Part shown: one piece after another, positions 23,701 to 33,561 of the stretch
Layout: each line of letters starts with the position of its first letter
Numbering within the stretch: position 1 is the stretch's first letter
Assembly (NCBI RefSeq): GCF_030445035.2
Contig: NC_080690.1
Span: 30,654,796-30,718,795 of the forward strand
Reading direction: 5' to 3'
Source of the DNA: Dasypus novemcinctus
Taxonomy: Eukaryota; Chordata; Mammalia; Cingulata; Dasypodidae
DNA: 64,000 nucleotides
The notes under the pieces: model-generated
What the model was told of the DNA's origin: nothing
Databases searched by the model: none
The model's input: only the letters and a program-made list of their open reading frames with translations
Translations under genes and position numbers: made by a program

Positions 23701-24542
23701 TGAAATTCACACCCAAAGCACGAGCAGGAAAAGAACAAATAGATAAATGGGACTTCCTCAAAATTAAAGCCTTTTGCACCTCAAAGGAGTTTATCATGAA
23801 AGTGAAAAGAGAGCCTACCCAATAGGAGTAATATTTGGTAACTATATATCTGATAGGAGACTTATATCCTGCATATATAAAGAACTCCTATATCTTGAAA
23901 ATAAAAATACAAACAACCTATTTTAAAAATGGGCAAAAGATTTGAACAGACACTTCTCCAAAGAAGAAATACAAATGGCTAAAAAAGCACATGAGAAAAC
24001 ACTCCAAATCACTAGCTATTAGGGAAATGCAAATCAAAACTACAATGAGATACCATCTTACTCCCATAAGACTTATAGCTATCAAAAAAAACCCAGAAGA
24101 CTACAAGTGCTGAAGAGGATGTGGAGGAATGGGAACACTCATCCACTCATGGTGGTGGGAATGTAGAAGGATCCATCCATTCTGGAGGACTGTTTGGCGG
24201 TTTCTCAAAAAGTTAGCTATAGATTTGCCATATGACCCAGCACTTTCACTGCTAAGTATATACTCAGATGATCTGAAAATAAGGACACCAACCAATATAT
24301 GTACACAAATGTTCATAGCAGCCTTATACACTATTGCCAAAAGTTGGAATCAACCCAAATGCCCATCAATGGATGGATGGATAAATAAAATATGGTATAT
24401 ACATATAATGGAATATTATGCAGCTATAAGAAGGAATACAGTACAAACACATGTGATAACATGGATGAATCTTGAAGACCTTATGTTGAGTGAAGCAAGC
24501 CAGACATTGAAGGACAAATACTACATGACCTCTCTGATATGA
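20745..24542 (+). pseudogene. L1-D ORF2 relic (endonuclease and reverse transcriptase)
   Basis: ORF2 normally nicks target DNA and reverse-transcribes L1 RNA. The endonuclease starts at 20745 (VITLNVNGLNSPVKRHRL) and includes 'ASTIIVGDFNTPLSPLDR' (21153-21206). The RT region shows '[17 protein letters not shown]' (22117-22167), '[17 protein letters not shown]' (about 22505-22555) and '[11 protein letters not shown]'. The catalytic FADD motif reads FANDM (about 22818-22832), so the first Asp is changed. The C-terminal part (24129-24542) has 'MEYYAAIRRN'. Stops (for example at 20934) and frameshifts disable it. Confidence 0.9.
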
Positions 24543-25615
24543 AACAAGCAAACCAAGCTGTTTCAGAGAGCTAAAGACTGGAAGATAAACTTAAAGGAAT
24601 TTGGTGGGGAGAGGAAGGTTGCAAGCTGATGCCTACATGGGTGGTATGTATGATAAGCTGGAGGTAAGTATTTGCACAGGGAAGGAATAAAATGGGGGCA
24701 TAGGGATACCTTTGGGTGGGGCTTTGTGGGCTTGAGGGGGGCTGGGGTTGTGAGGATGGTTCAGATGACCCAAGGAATTGGGGAGAGGGCTGGTGAGAAC
24801 AATTGAATATGGGAGAATGTCAGGTATATGGTTGAAACTATAATGTTGGGAAAACTCTTTAGAAAATATAAAGAAGGATCACATGTTTAAGGTGCCTAAA
24901 GGGGGGGGGGGACATCTAGTACAGGGGCAAACTTCCAGGGAGTATGTGAGTGCTCATTTTGTCATAGTGTGTTATATCATTGGGTGGAGACCCATACAAT
25001 GAGTATGAAGGTGTACCCACATCTTGGGGAGACATGATGTTCCCAAAGCGAGGGAATTGTGTCTCTTGAGAGGATTGCTGGCTCCCAATTAGTTAGGGCA
25101 ATCTAGTATGTCAAGCCCTCAGCATTGTTTCAGTATCTGTAAATCTGGTTCCTCAAGTAGTGAATATTGAGTGTCATGTATGCCCTGAAGAGAGGAGTAG
25201 GGAGGTATAGCATAGATGGAAGCAGGGCAAGTAGGGGGCAGTGGAAGTGCTCCACAAGATCATGAAATGATGGACATGTCAATTTACAACTAAAGTATAT
25301 AAAAGTTTATAAACTAAAATGTAAACTGTAATGTAAAACATAAGGAAACTAAAAATTTAGAAATTCGTACAGTCTAAAATATAAACAATAATGTTAACCA
25401 AAATGGAACCATATTTGATAGCTATGTTTCAAAATGTGTACATCAGCTGCAGCAAATATAACATGAACAGTTAAAGAAATCATTGCTGGGGAAAGGGGAA
25501 AAGGGTTTGATGTTGGATATCTGGGAGTTCCCTATATTGTGTATGTGAATTACTGAGACCTAAAACTTTTTTGAAGACAAAATTAAAAATTAGGAAAAAA
25601 AAAGAAAGGATGTAG
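24543..25615 (+). other. L1-D 3' UTR
   Basis: About 1.07 kb from the ORF2 stop to an A-rich end ('aaaattaaaaattagg' then A runs at 25595-25608). It has G-rich tracts at 24712-24745 and a run of about eleven Gs at about 24901-24911, as is common in L1 3' UTRs. It includes an AT-rich part with repeated 'aaactaaaatgtaaac' words at 25300-25400. Confidence 0.65.
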
Positions 25616-25865
25616 ACACTGAGGAAGAAATGAAAGTGCCTTGCTGCTGTACATACAGGGCAACACCTATTACAATGATGTGATGAAAGGCAAAGCATTA
25701 GAAACAAAGCTTTATAATATTTTTCATTTTATTAATACACCAATTTATTTTTACTTTATTTTAGTATTTCTAAATTACTATGTATTCTATTTCTAAACTT
25801 TAAACCCATCACTGTATTTCAATTTCCTATTAATTGAATTTGGCAATATATTAGTATTCATTGTT
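25616..25865. other. Short unassigned segment between two L1 tails
   Basis: AT-rich, no gene. It separates the end of L1-D from the next L1 3' UTR. I cannot tell whether it is transduced flank or old host sequence. Confidence 0.4.
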
Positions 25866-27665
25866 AAAGAAGTTTTGGACCACAGAGAAGTTCAACTATG
25901 GCAGGGGAGGAACTCTGGTGTGGGGTGTTATTGATGGGGGGCACCTGGCTTGGGGGGGGGGTTCTCCAGGGCATGTATATAGGGGAAATAAATATGTTAT
26001 AATATATGTTGGGTATTTTTATAGTAGTTAGAGTTACAAATGTCAACTGAGGGAGTGCTGCATTCCCACCCAGGGGAGCTCTGTCACATTCCCCAAAGGA
26101 ACAACAATAACTCCCCAAGGGCAATTGCAAAGATAAACAAGGAAGGATGGTCCAATAATGACCTCTTGATGACTATGCTTAGGAGCCTATGTGCCTGAAA
26201 TATGAACTAGTTCTAGAGCTGTAGGTTGTCTAAGAGTTACCTCCTGAGAGGTTCCATGTTGCTCAAATGTGGCCACTCTCTAAGCTGAATTCAGTATGTA
26301 AATGCATTACCTTCCCTCCAACGTGGGACATCACTCCTGAGGATGATCCTCCCTGGTGCTGAGGGATTACTACCAATCACTGACTGGAGAAGCAACTAGA
26401 AAGCGGCCTCAAATAAAAAGGTCAGCTCAGACCAGCAGAATATTTCAGCCTACATGTTGGATCAAGTGTTAAAAACTGCTCTTTGACCTTGAATAAAAGG
26501 GGGAAATGGCAAAGACAAATGAGTTGATACGGCTAAGAGTCTTCCAAAAAGAGTCAGGAGGTCATCAGAGGGGTTGCCTTATGCACACCTTAGCAGGACC
26601 CCAGAAAAAGTAAAAGAAGATATAACTCTAAGTACTGGTTTTCCTGAATGCTACAGAGATCCAAGGGGTATATAGTCATGGCAGATCGATTTGGCTCTTT
26701 GTGCCATGTCAAAGGGCCCAACTTTGGAATTTGTACTCCTGAGTGTGATAGAGCTAGACTCAGATGTGATTTTTCTATACATGCCTCTTCTGTCACTTTT
26801 GCTGAACCTGTGGTTGGTGCTAGGGATGGTTCATACTCAGGAGACTTGAATCTCTGGACTGCCCATGTGCCACCTGGGCCCTGAGCCTGAGCAGAGTGGC
26901 GACTCCCACTCTCTCGTTCATTTGGTCTTATCCAGGTCAGCTAACAGAGAGGTGAAGATGGTCAACCACCACACCATGAAATCAAGAGTGCCTACAACTG
27001 TAAGCAGAGGAATTGCATCCATTATCCATGTGGAATCTAAGCCCTCTCTTAATCTAGAGGTGGAAAGGACATCACCATTCCAGGGTCCATAAAATGGAGG
27101 AATAAAATATGGACTAGAATGGACTTACTGATATTCTACTATAAAACTATTGTGATGAGTAACAGAAGAAATTTTAGCATTGAGGTGGAGAAAGTGGCCA
27201 CAATAGTTGCTGAGGGCAAGGAGATGGTAGAAGAGATGTGATGTGGGGGCATTCTTGGGATTTTGAATTGTCCTTAATGATATTGCAGGGTCAGATGCTG
27301 AACTTCATATATCCTGCCATAACCCACTGAATGTTCCAGGGCAGAGTGCAACCTACAGGGTAAACTATTATCTGTGTAGTGCAGCAGTGCCCCAAAATGT
27401 GTTCACCGAGTGCAATGACTGTGCCACAATGATGAAGGAGGTTGTTGGTGTGGGAGGAGTGGGGTGGGGGTAGGGGGTATACAGGAACCTCTTATATTTT
27501 TTAGTGTAATTTTTTTTGTGTGAGTATGTATCTTCAAAAAAATACAATTTACAAAAATGATGTGGTGGAGGGTGGGGAGTGGGTTATATGGGAACCTCTT
27601 ATGTTTTTTGTTTTTATATGTTTTTTAATGTAACATTCCTTGTGATTAACTTTAATTTTTTAAAA
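25866..27665 (+). mobile_element. L1 3' UTR fragment, 5'-truncated (xenarthran type)
   Basis: About 1.8 kb of non-coding L1 3' UTR, with markers 'gagctgtaggttgtctaag' (26215), 'cctgagaggttccatgttgc' (26243) and 'gggacatcactcctgagg' (26325), and a terminal G-rich and T-rich block at 27455-27550. The terminal block is duplicated in tandem ('ggaacctcttat' at about 27484 and 27591). Small open frames at 26648-27092 have no protein similarity I recognise. The polarity and tail match 5141-5515. Confidence 0.6.
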
Positions 27666-27671
27666 AGAAAA

Positions 27672-27762
<91 letters not shown>
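27672..27762 (+). repeat. (GAAA)n microsatellite
   Basis: About 22 nearly perfect GAAA/AAAG units. It lies exactly where the A-rich tail of the upstream L1 3' end should be, against the resumed L1-C ORF1, so it probably grew from that poly-A tail. Confidence 0.95.
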
Positions 27763-27763
<1 letters not shown>

Positions 27764-28620
27764 GATATTAAGAAGACAATAATTTGAAAGCCTGCAAAGA
27801 AAAGTAACAGACCTTAAGGGAATAAAAGACAGGATGGATGAAATTAAAAATATATTAGAGGCATATAAGAGCAGATTTGAATTGCTTGAAAACAAAATTA
27901 GTGATTTCAAAGACAGAACATCTGAACTGAAAAAGACAGGAGAAAAGATAGAAGACAATAGGCAAAAAGGAACAGGACCTCAAGGAAGTGAATGACAATT
28001 CAAAACAAACATTTGCATTATTGGTGACCCAGAAGTAGACAATGGAAAAGCAGCAGGAAGCATATTTGAGAAAATAATGACTGGGAACTTCCCATCTCCT
28101 ATGAAGTACATAAATATCAAAATCGAAGAAGGAGAATGCACCCCCAACAATAAATCTGAAGAGACCTATCCTGAGACACCTACTATTCAGAATGACAAAT
28201 GCCAGAAATAGAGGATGCTGAAAGCAGCATGAGAAAAGCAAAGCATCACATAAAAGGGAAACTCTATAAGATTAAGTGCCGACCTCTCATCAGAAACCAT
28301 GAAGGAGAGCAAAAAGTGGTATGATGTGTATAAGTTACTAAAAGAGAAAAACTGCCAGTTGAGAATTTGTATTTGGCAAAGCTGTCCTTAAAAAATGAGG
28401 GAGAGTTCAAAGTCTTCACAAACAAAAACTGATTGAATATGTTACCAAAAGACCACATTTGCAAGAGATACTAAATAGGGGGTGCTAAAGCCTGAAAGGA
28501 AAAAACAGGGTGTGAATTTGAAGAGTCTAGAAATGAAGGTTATTAGCAAGGGTAAACTAAAGGATAAGAAGACAGACAATAGAACAATATGACAAAAGAG
28601 AACCAGAGGACAAAATGGAT
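27763..28620 (+). mobile_element. L1-C, segment 2: rest of ORF1 and spacer
   Basis: ORF1 resumes in register with 'ggatattaagaagacaat' (27763), as at 8745 and 42790. The coiled-coil part is 27780-27960. The RNA-binding part shows 'agattaagtgccgacctctc' (28269) and 'aaaatgagggagagttcaaag' (28392). ORF1 ends near 28500 and the spacer runs to about 28620. No ORF2 or L1 3' UTR follows; the next sequence is unrelated. Stops and frameshifts throughout. Confidence 0.75.
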
Positions 28621-29418
28621 GAAGACACTTGAAGCTTTCAACTAGATCTTTACATTTGTTCAATGAACCCTGAAATATGGAAAGACCACCTTTCTTGGAC
28701 AAGAACATTCTAGGAGCAGCAGAAAGTGGCCCAGAGAATTAAAAGGAATGAATCATCCATCAGCAGAAGAAACGAATTTCTCACCAAAGTCAATTCCTGA
28801 CTATGATTTTGAAAGTGATGAGATTGTTACTGTTTGTGCAGCTATTATTGAGAAACAGAAGACAGCTCCAACAGATAAAACCATGGTTATTGTGTCTGCT
28901 TCTGGGACTGTAGAACTTTAACTGAGAAGGAAGATGGTGCTCCAGCACCAGATGGCTTTGTTTTTATCAAAGCCCAATAAATGAAAATGCTTAGCATGAA
29001 TTAATTGAATCTGTCTTTTTTGATTATCATTTGAAGTTTTAGACATAGGGACATTTATTCTGGAGAAACAGGGAAAAATTCCTGTTTATAAGATAGGTGA
29101 CAGGTTTTTCAGATGAAGCATATAAATCTAAATGGTAGCATTGTTGTATAGTATTTCGACTATACTTTGATAAGTTATGGCTTATACTTAAGATTAAAAT
29201 TCTAAGTAAAATGTTTTTTATGTATAAATTTAATTTAACCCAAATACATAGATGGGTACACTTTAAAGATACAACTTGAAAAGCAAATTCTTGAATAGTA
29301 AATAACTTGGTCAGTGTTATTAAAATGTTGATTCATTGACTTCTATTTTATGATAAAGGAAATAAGTGATTGCTTTCTCTCCTAGAAATATACTGCAGTT
29401 ACTATTCAAAGGATAAAA
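28621..29418 (+). pseudogene. mRNA-like 3' end fused to L1-C (gene not identified)
   Basis: A non-L1 stretch that looks like the 3' part of a processed transcript. One frame reads 'NHPSAEETNFSPKSIPDY' then 'DFESDEIVTVCAAIIEKQKT' and 'APTDKTMVIVSASGTVEL' (about 28747-28920). After a frameshift it reads 'TEKEDGAPAPDGFVFIKAQ' and a stop at about 28978, followed by about 430 bases of AT-rich 3'-UTR-like DNA and a short A run (29415-29422). I do not recognise the parent gene. It has no poly-A or duplication of its own at its left edge and shares the right-hand duplication of L1-C. Confidence 0.5.
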
Positions 29419-30084
29419 AAAACTTTATTTGCAGGTGATGTGATCCTATGTAGAGAAAAGCCAGAAAAATCCACTACAAATAAAGTAGAACTAATAAACA
29501 AATACCACAAAGTGACAAGGTACAATATCAATGTGCAAAAATGAGTAGTGTTTCTATACACTGGGGATGAACAATCTGAAGAAGAAGTCAAGAAAATAAA
29601 TTCCATTTACAATAGCAATTAAAAATCAATTATCCGTGAATAAATTTAACCAAGGATGTAAAGGATTTGTACATAGAAAACTACAAAACATTGATAAAAA
29701 TAAATCAAAGAAGATGTAAATAAATAGAAGGACATTTCTCTCTCATGAACTGGGAGTCTAAACATGGTTAGGATGTAAATTCTACCTAAAGCAATTTACA
29801 GATTCAACACAATCCCAATTAAAATTCCAACAGCTTTCTTTGCAGAAATGGAAAAGTCAATAATTAAATTTATATGGAATGGTAAAGGGCAAGGGCCCTG
29901 ATTATCCAAAACCATCTTGAAAAAGAATCAGGTTGGAGGACTCACACTTCCCAAGTTTAAAACTTATTACAAAGCCACAGGAATCAAGACAGCATGGTAT
30001 TGGCACAAGGACAGACATATAGACCAGTGTAATTGAACTGTGAGTTCAGAAATAAACCCTTACATCTATTGACAATTGATTTTT
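29419..30084 (+). mobile_element. L1-A, segment 4: RT core of ORF2
   Basis: ORF2 resumes exactly where segment 3 stopped. 'actttatttgcaggtgatgtg' gives LFAGDV at the FADD catalytic site, with the first Asp replaced by Gly. Following words are 'tacaatatcaatgtgcaaaa' (29521), 'aaccaaggatgtaaaggattt' (29648) and 'caatcccaattaaaattccaac' (29811), the same order as in L1-D at 22915-23215. It is cut at about 30084. Confidence 0.75.
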
Positions 30085-30994
30085 CAAATATATTCAGCCA
30101 AAGTTTTTTCTTATCAAAACTGATCAAGAGTTTCATATGGCTTACAGGTAACTTAAAAAGAAATGATTTTTTAAAAAATTTATTATTACTAAATTCACAC
30201 ATTTAAAAATCTGTTAAAAGATTGACAAATCTGCCATAAAAGTGATCTTTTCAATTCTTTTATTCATCACAGCATTAACATAAATTTGGCATTCAAACAG
30301 ACTACAACATCAAATCCAGGGGTTTTAAGACTTTTTAACCAGGACTTTTAAACAATCCTTTACAATATTTAATTAGCAATATACTTTATGTTAAATAGTT
30401 GACAATTTTTATTCACCTCAACTTTCTGTATATTTGTCTTATTTCCTCTCTTATTTTTCATGTATGGTTTATAAGTGATGAAACAATTCCTTTGTGTGTG
30501 TTTTTTTAACTATCCCAACCTCAAACACAGAGGCTTTTAAATAACTTTATTGTCTCACATTTCTTTATTGAAAACTGATGATGAAAGATCGTCAAATGCA
30601 ATTAATAAACTAATAAAAGCTTATCATTTTACCATTTTGCTGGTTTGGTTGACACTATCTTTCCTAAGAGTTAATTGATTTTATCTTTGTTTTATACTAA
30701 TTAAATATTTACATTTAATCTTGGACTTAGTTTTACATTTTGAAAAAACAATAAACAAAAACAGCTTTCAATTTGACTCAACTATAATTTTTAATACAGC
30801 AATTTCATACAAAATTCTTTCAAGAACATGTAAACTTGGAAATGAGAACTTGGATATAGTTGTCACTGTCCTGCTACTTATTCACTGGATAAGCTTAGAC
30901 TTGTTTCTTGAGCTACGTAAGGATCACTTCCTATAACTATTCAAATAAAAGAGTTGAGCTAGATAATGTCTAAAGTTTCTTCCAGTTCTAAAAT
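30085..30994. other. Left part of a 2.8-kb insert in L1-A, unassigned
   Basis: AT-rich DNA with no gene and no repeat I can name. It belongs to the block 30085-32860 that separates two contiguous parts of L1-A ORF2 and that also carries a mariner and two SINEs. A small 71-codon frame at 30721-30936 has no recognisable similarity. Confidence 0.45.
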
Positions 30995-32117
30995 ATTATG
31001 TTGGTACAAAGGAATTGTGGATTCAGATTGTGAATTTTAAATCATTATAACCAGGCTCAAACACATCTTTATTACTCAAAATAGAAATCATTGCAATCAA
31101 CACATTTTTGCCAGTGAGAAATAAGTTTGTTTATTCCTGTAGTGTAAAATCCATGATTTGGGATTTGACAAACACTTGGAAAATATTATCTGCATCCTGC
31201 TGGTTGTGGATGTATTTTCCCTACAAAAAGTTTTTGAGATGCTTGAAGAAGCAGTAAGTCAGGTGGCGAGAGGTCAGGTGAATATGGTGGATAAGGCAAA
31301 ACTTTGTAGCCAATTCTTTCAGCTTTTGAAGCACTGGTTGTAGGACAATTTTACACAAAACTCTTTCAAGAACATGTGACCAGCAAACAGTGACCATGAC
31401 CTTTTTTCAATACAAGCTTGGCTTTGGGAACTGCTTTGGCGCTTCTTCTCAGTCCATCCACCGAGCTGATCATTGTTGATTGTTGTATAAAATCCACTTT
31501 TCATTGCATGTCATAATCTGATTGAGAAATGGTTCATTGTTGTTAAGCAGAAAAAGAGAAGACAGCACTTTAAAATGACGATTTTTAAAATTTTCGGTCT
31601 GCTCATGAGGCACCCACTCATATCCAATTTGATTCATATGCTGAACAACCATAGAATGGTTGACATTGAGTTCTTTGGCAACTGTCTCATGTAGTTTAAG
31701 AGGAACAGCTTGGATGATTGCTCTCAATTGATTGTTGTCAACTTCCGAAAGCTGGCTACTATGCTTATCTTCAAGGTTCTCATCTCTTTGCAAACCTTCC
31801 TGAACCAGCACTGCACTGTATGCTCATTACCGTTCCTGGCGAAATGGGGTGTTGTTGCGAGTTCTCGCCACTGCTTTACAACCCATTTTCAACTCAGATA
31901 AGAAAATCGCTCGAATTTGCTTTGTGTCTAGCATCATTTCTATAGTCTAAAATAAATATAAAATAAAGAGCAAATAATCAGTCATTAGCAAAAAAATAAA
32001 GTGAGAAATGCACCTTAAAATAATAAATAACATAACCACATTTATTTAAGAATATATGCCAATATCAGACAGCAAATTACAACAATGCAAAACCACACTT
32101 ACTTTTGTAGCAACCTA
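30995..32117 (-). mobile_element. Hsmar1-like mariner, internally deleted
   Basis: The ends are inverted: left 'ttggtacaaaggaattgtgg' (31001) and right, reverse-complemented, 'taggttgctacaaaagtaag' (32098-32117), both close to the Hsmar1/MADE1 terminal repeat. About 1.12 kb against about 1.29 kb for complete members. It encodes the transposase relic described separately. Insertion is next to TA, as expected for Tc1/mariner. Confidence 0.85.
31090..31937 (-). pseudogene. Mariner transposase relic
   Basis: The start is near 31937 (MLDTKQIRAIFLSELKMG in the minus strand). A frameshift follows, and then a 113-codon open stretch (31811-31470) covers the DNA-binding to catalytic transition: 'EVDNNQLRAIIQAVPLKLHE', 'WVPHEQTEN' and 'TCNEKWILYNN', where the family has TCDEKWILYDN. 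The first catalytic Asp is therefore Asn. The stretch after 'KKVMVTVCWS' jumps to 'QPVLQKLKEL' at about 31345-31375, so about 55 codons with the second catalytic Asp (LLHDNARPH region) are gone. Inactive. Confidence 0.85.
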
Positions 32118-32334
32118 ATACTTGGATTCTATTACTCCAAAATAATATGAGCATATTTTCAGTTGCACTTATACTTACAAAGACACATTTGATTTATGCT
32201 ATTCTAGACCTGACTGTGTCTATAGTTTAATCAATTATGAATTTTCAGAATAAGATTTTTGGCAAGCTTGTTATGGAATTTGACATATCCTATTATAACC
32301 AATATCTCTGTAAGATAGGCAATATTAGATTAAA
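32118..32334. other. Unassigned spacer in the 2.8-kb insert
   Basis: AT-rich, no feature seen. Confidence 0.4.
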
Positions 32335-32428
32335 TGGGAACAAATGTGGCTCAAGCTGTTAAGAACCTGAGAGGTCCCAGGTTTGGTTCCCAGTGTCTCC
32401 TAAAAACATATATATATATTAAAAAAAA
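32335..32428 (+). mobile_element. Short tRNA-derived SINE
   Basis: Head 'gggaacaaatgtggctcaag', B-box-like 'ggtttggttcccag' (32381-32394), then 'tgtctcctaaaaacatat' and an A-rich end. This is the short form of the same tRNA-like head as at 11944 and 36704. Confidence 0.75.
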
Positions 32429-32455
32429 GCAGAACAAACAAGAAAACGGACTCAG

Positions 32456-32556
32456 GGAGCTGATGTGGCTGTTATTGAGCTGAGCACTAACTTCCCACAT
32501 ATGAAGTTCTGGGTTCATTCCCTAGCCCCAGTACCTCAAAAAAAAAAAAAAAATTA
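32456..32556 (+). mobile_element. Short tRNA-derived SINE
   Basis: Head 'gggagctgatgtggctgtta', body 'ctgggttcattccctagccc' (B-box region, about 32508-32527), 'cagtacctcaa' and a run of 15 As. A second copy only about 30 bp after the previous one, in the same orientation. Confidence 0.75.
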
Positions 32557-32860
32557 GAGGAAGCTGGAGCTTGTTATAAGCATTTCTTCTCTTTGTCCAA
32601 GTGAGCAAACATCAGGAAGGGACCAGAAAAAGGAAAGGGAACTTTACACAAAACTGATCAGGACTTTTTTTCATATAAAATAAACCTCTATTGTCTCTAT
32701 ATTACCTGCTCATTTTGAGAGAAAATAATAAGAAAAAGTTGCTATAACCTAACCCGTAAATAAGGAGAATTGGATTTTACTGTAAAATAATATCATTATA
32801 TTATTGTTGAAAATTATTTTTAAAATTGAAATTGTACATATTGTGATATAAATGGTAGCC
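32557..32860. other. Right part of the 2.8-kb insert, unassigned
   Basis: AT-rich, no gene. It ends at about 32860, where L1-A ORF2 resumes ('gtgatatttgactagagtgcc'). Confidence 0.4.
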
Positions 32861-32986
32861 AAGTGATATTTGACTAGAGTGCCAAGTCCACTTAATGGGG
32901 AAATAATGGTCTCTTCTACAAATAGTGCTGGGGAAACTGGATATCCAGTTTGTGGAAAAAGGAAAGTGCATGCCTACCTCACACAA
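32861..32986 (+). mobile_element. L1-A, segment 5
   Basis: ORF2 after the RT core: 'tttgactagagtgccaag' (32868), 'acaaatagtgctggggaaac' (32919) and 'ggatatccag', the same order as L1-D at 23468-23545. Interrupted at 32986 by an LTR. Confidence 0.75.
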
Positions 32987-33561
32987 TGTAGTAGTTTGAT
33001 ATTATTGATGAATTCCAAACAAAAATATTGAATTATGTTTGTAAACTGGTCTTTTCCTCTGGGCATATGAGATTATATTGGATTCAGAGGTTTACTTGTT
33101 CAAGTAATCAGTAGGGTGTTGAGTACCCGCCCCTTGGTGGGTGGGGACTCACAGATAAAAGGCATGGCAAAGAACAGAGTTGGGGTTTTTGATTTTGGAG
33201 TTTTGATCTTGGAGTTTGATGCTGAAGCCTGAAGCTGGAGCCCTGGGGAGAGAGACAGAGCCATTCACCTGATAGTCCACAGCTGACCTTGTGGAGCTAG
33301 GCAAAGCCTAGAAAGCCTCATAGTCTACAGCTGACCTTGTGGAGAAAACAGAGGAGTTGAGTCCAGAGGAACCCAAAAGCCTGAATCCTCATAGAAGTTG
33401 ACAGCCATCTTGCTCAACACGTGAAAATAGACTTTGGTGAGGGAAGTAACTTATGCTTAATGGCCTGGTATCTGTAAGCTCCTACCCCAAATAAATCCCC
33501 TTTATAAAAAACAATAAATTTCAGGTATTTTGCATCAGAACCCCTTTGGCTGACTAATACA
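32987..33561 (+). mobile_element. Xenarthran MaLR-like solo LTR, copy 2
   Basis: TG...CA ends ('tgtagtagtttgat' to 'ctgactaataca'), a run of 'gctgaccttgtgga' repeats at 33281 and 33331, a late polyadenylation signal 'caaataaatcccctt' (33489) and 'caggtattttgcatcag' at 33522. Flanks 'cacaa' and 'caccg' are compatible with a decayed 5-bp duplication. It splits L1-A ORF2; the two sides join to 'cctcacac.gtacacataattaactc'. Confidence 0.7.

Larger units (their letters stand above)
17954..25615 (+). mobile_element. L1-D, near-full-length L1 (about 7.7 kb)
   Basis: The most complete LINE in the window: 5' UTR (17954-19711), ORF1 (19766-20625), ORF2 (20745-24542), 3' UTR (24543-25615) and an A-rich end. 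It sits inside L1-C ORF1: 'aaataaagga' on the left (17945-17953) and 'aaggatattaag' on the right (27761) join to the frame seen in other ORF1 copies, although a second L1 3' UTR (25866-27665) now lies between. Several stops in both ORFs mean it cannot move by itself. Confidence 0.8.

Noticed and set aside
27672..27762. Regular short repeats considered as an array with spacers
   Set aside because: Simple 4-bp microsatellite without spacers; a CRISPR array is not expected in a mammalian genome.
28640..28980. Fused mRNA-like region considered as a functional exon
   Set aside because: It has a frameshift and an internal stop near 28921, is embedded in L1-C, and I cannot identify a parent gene.
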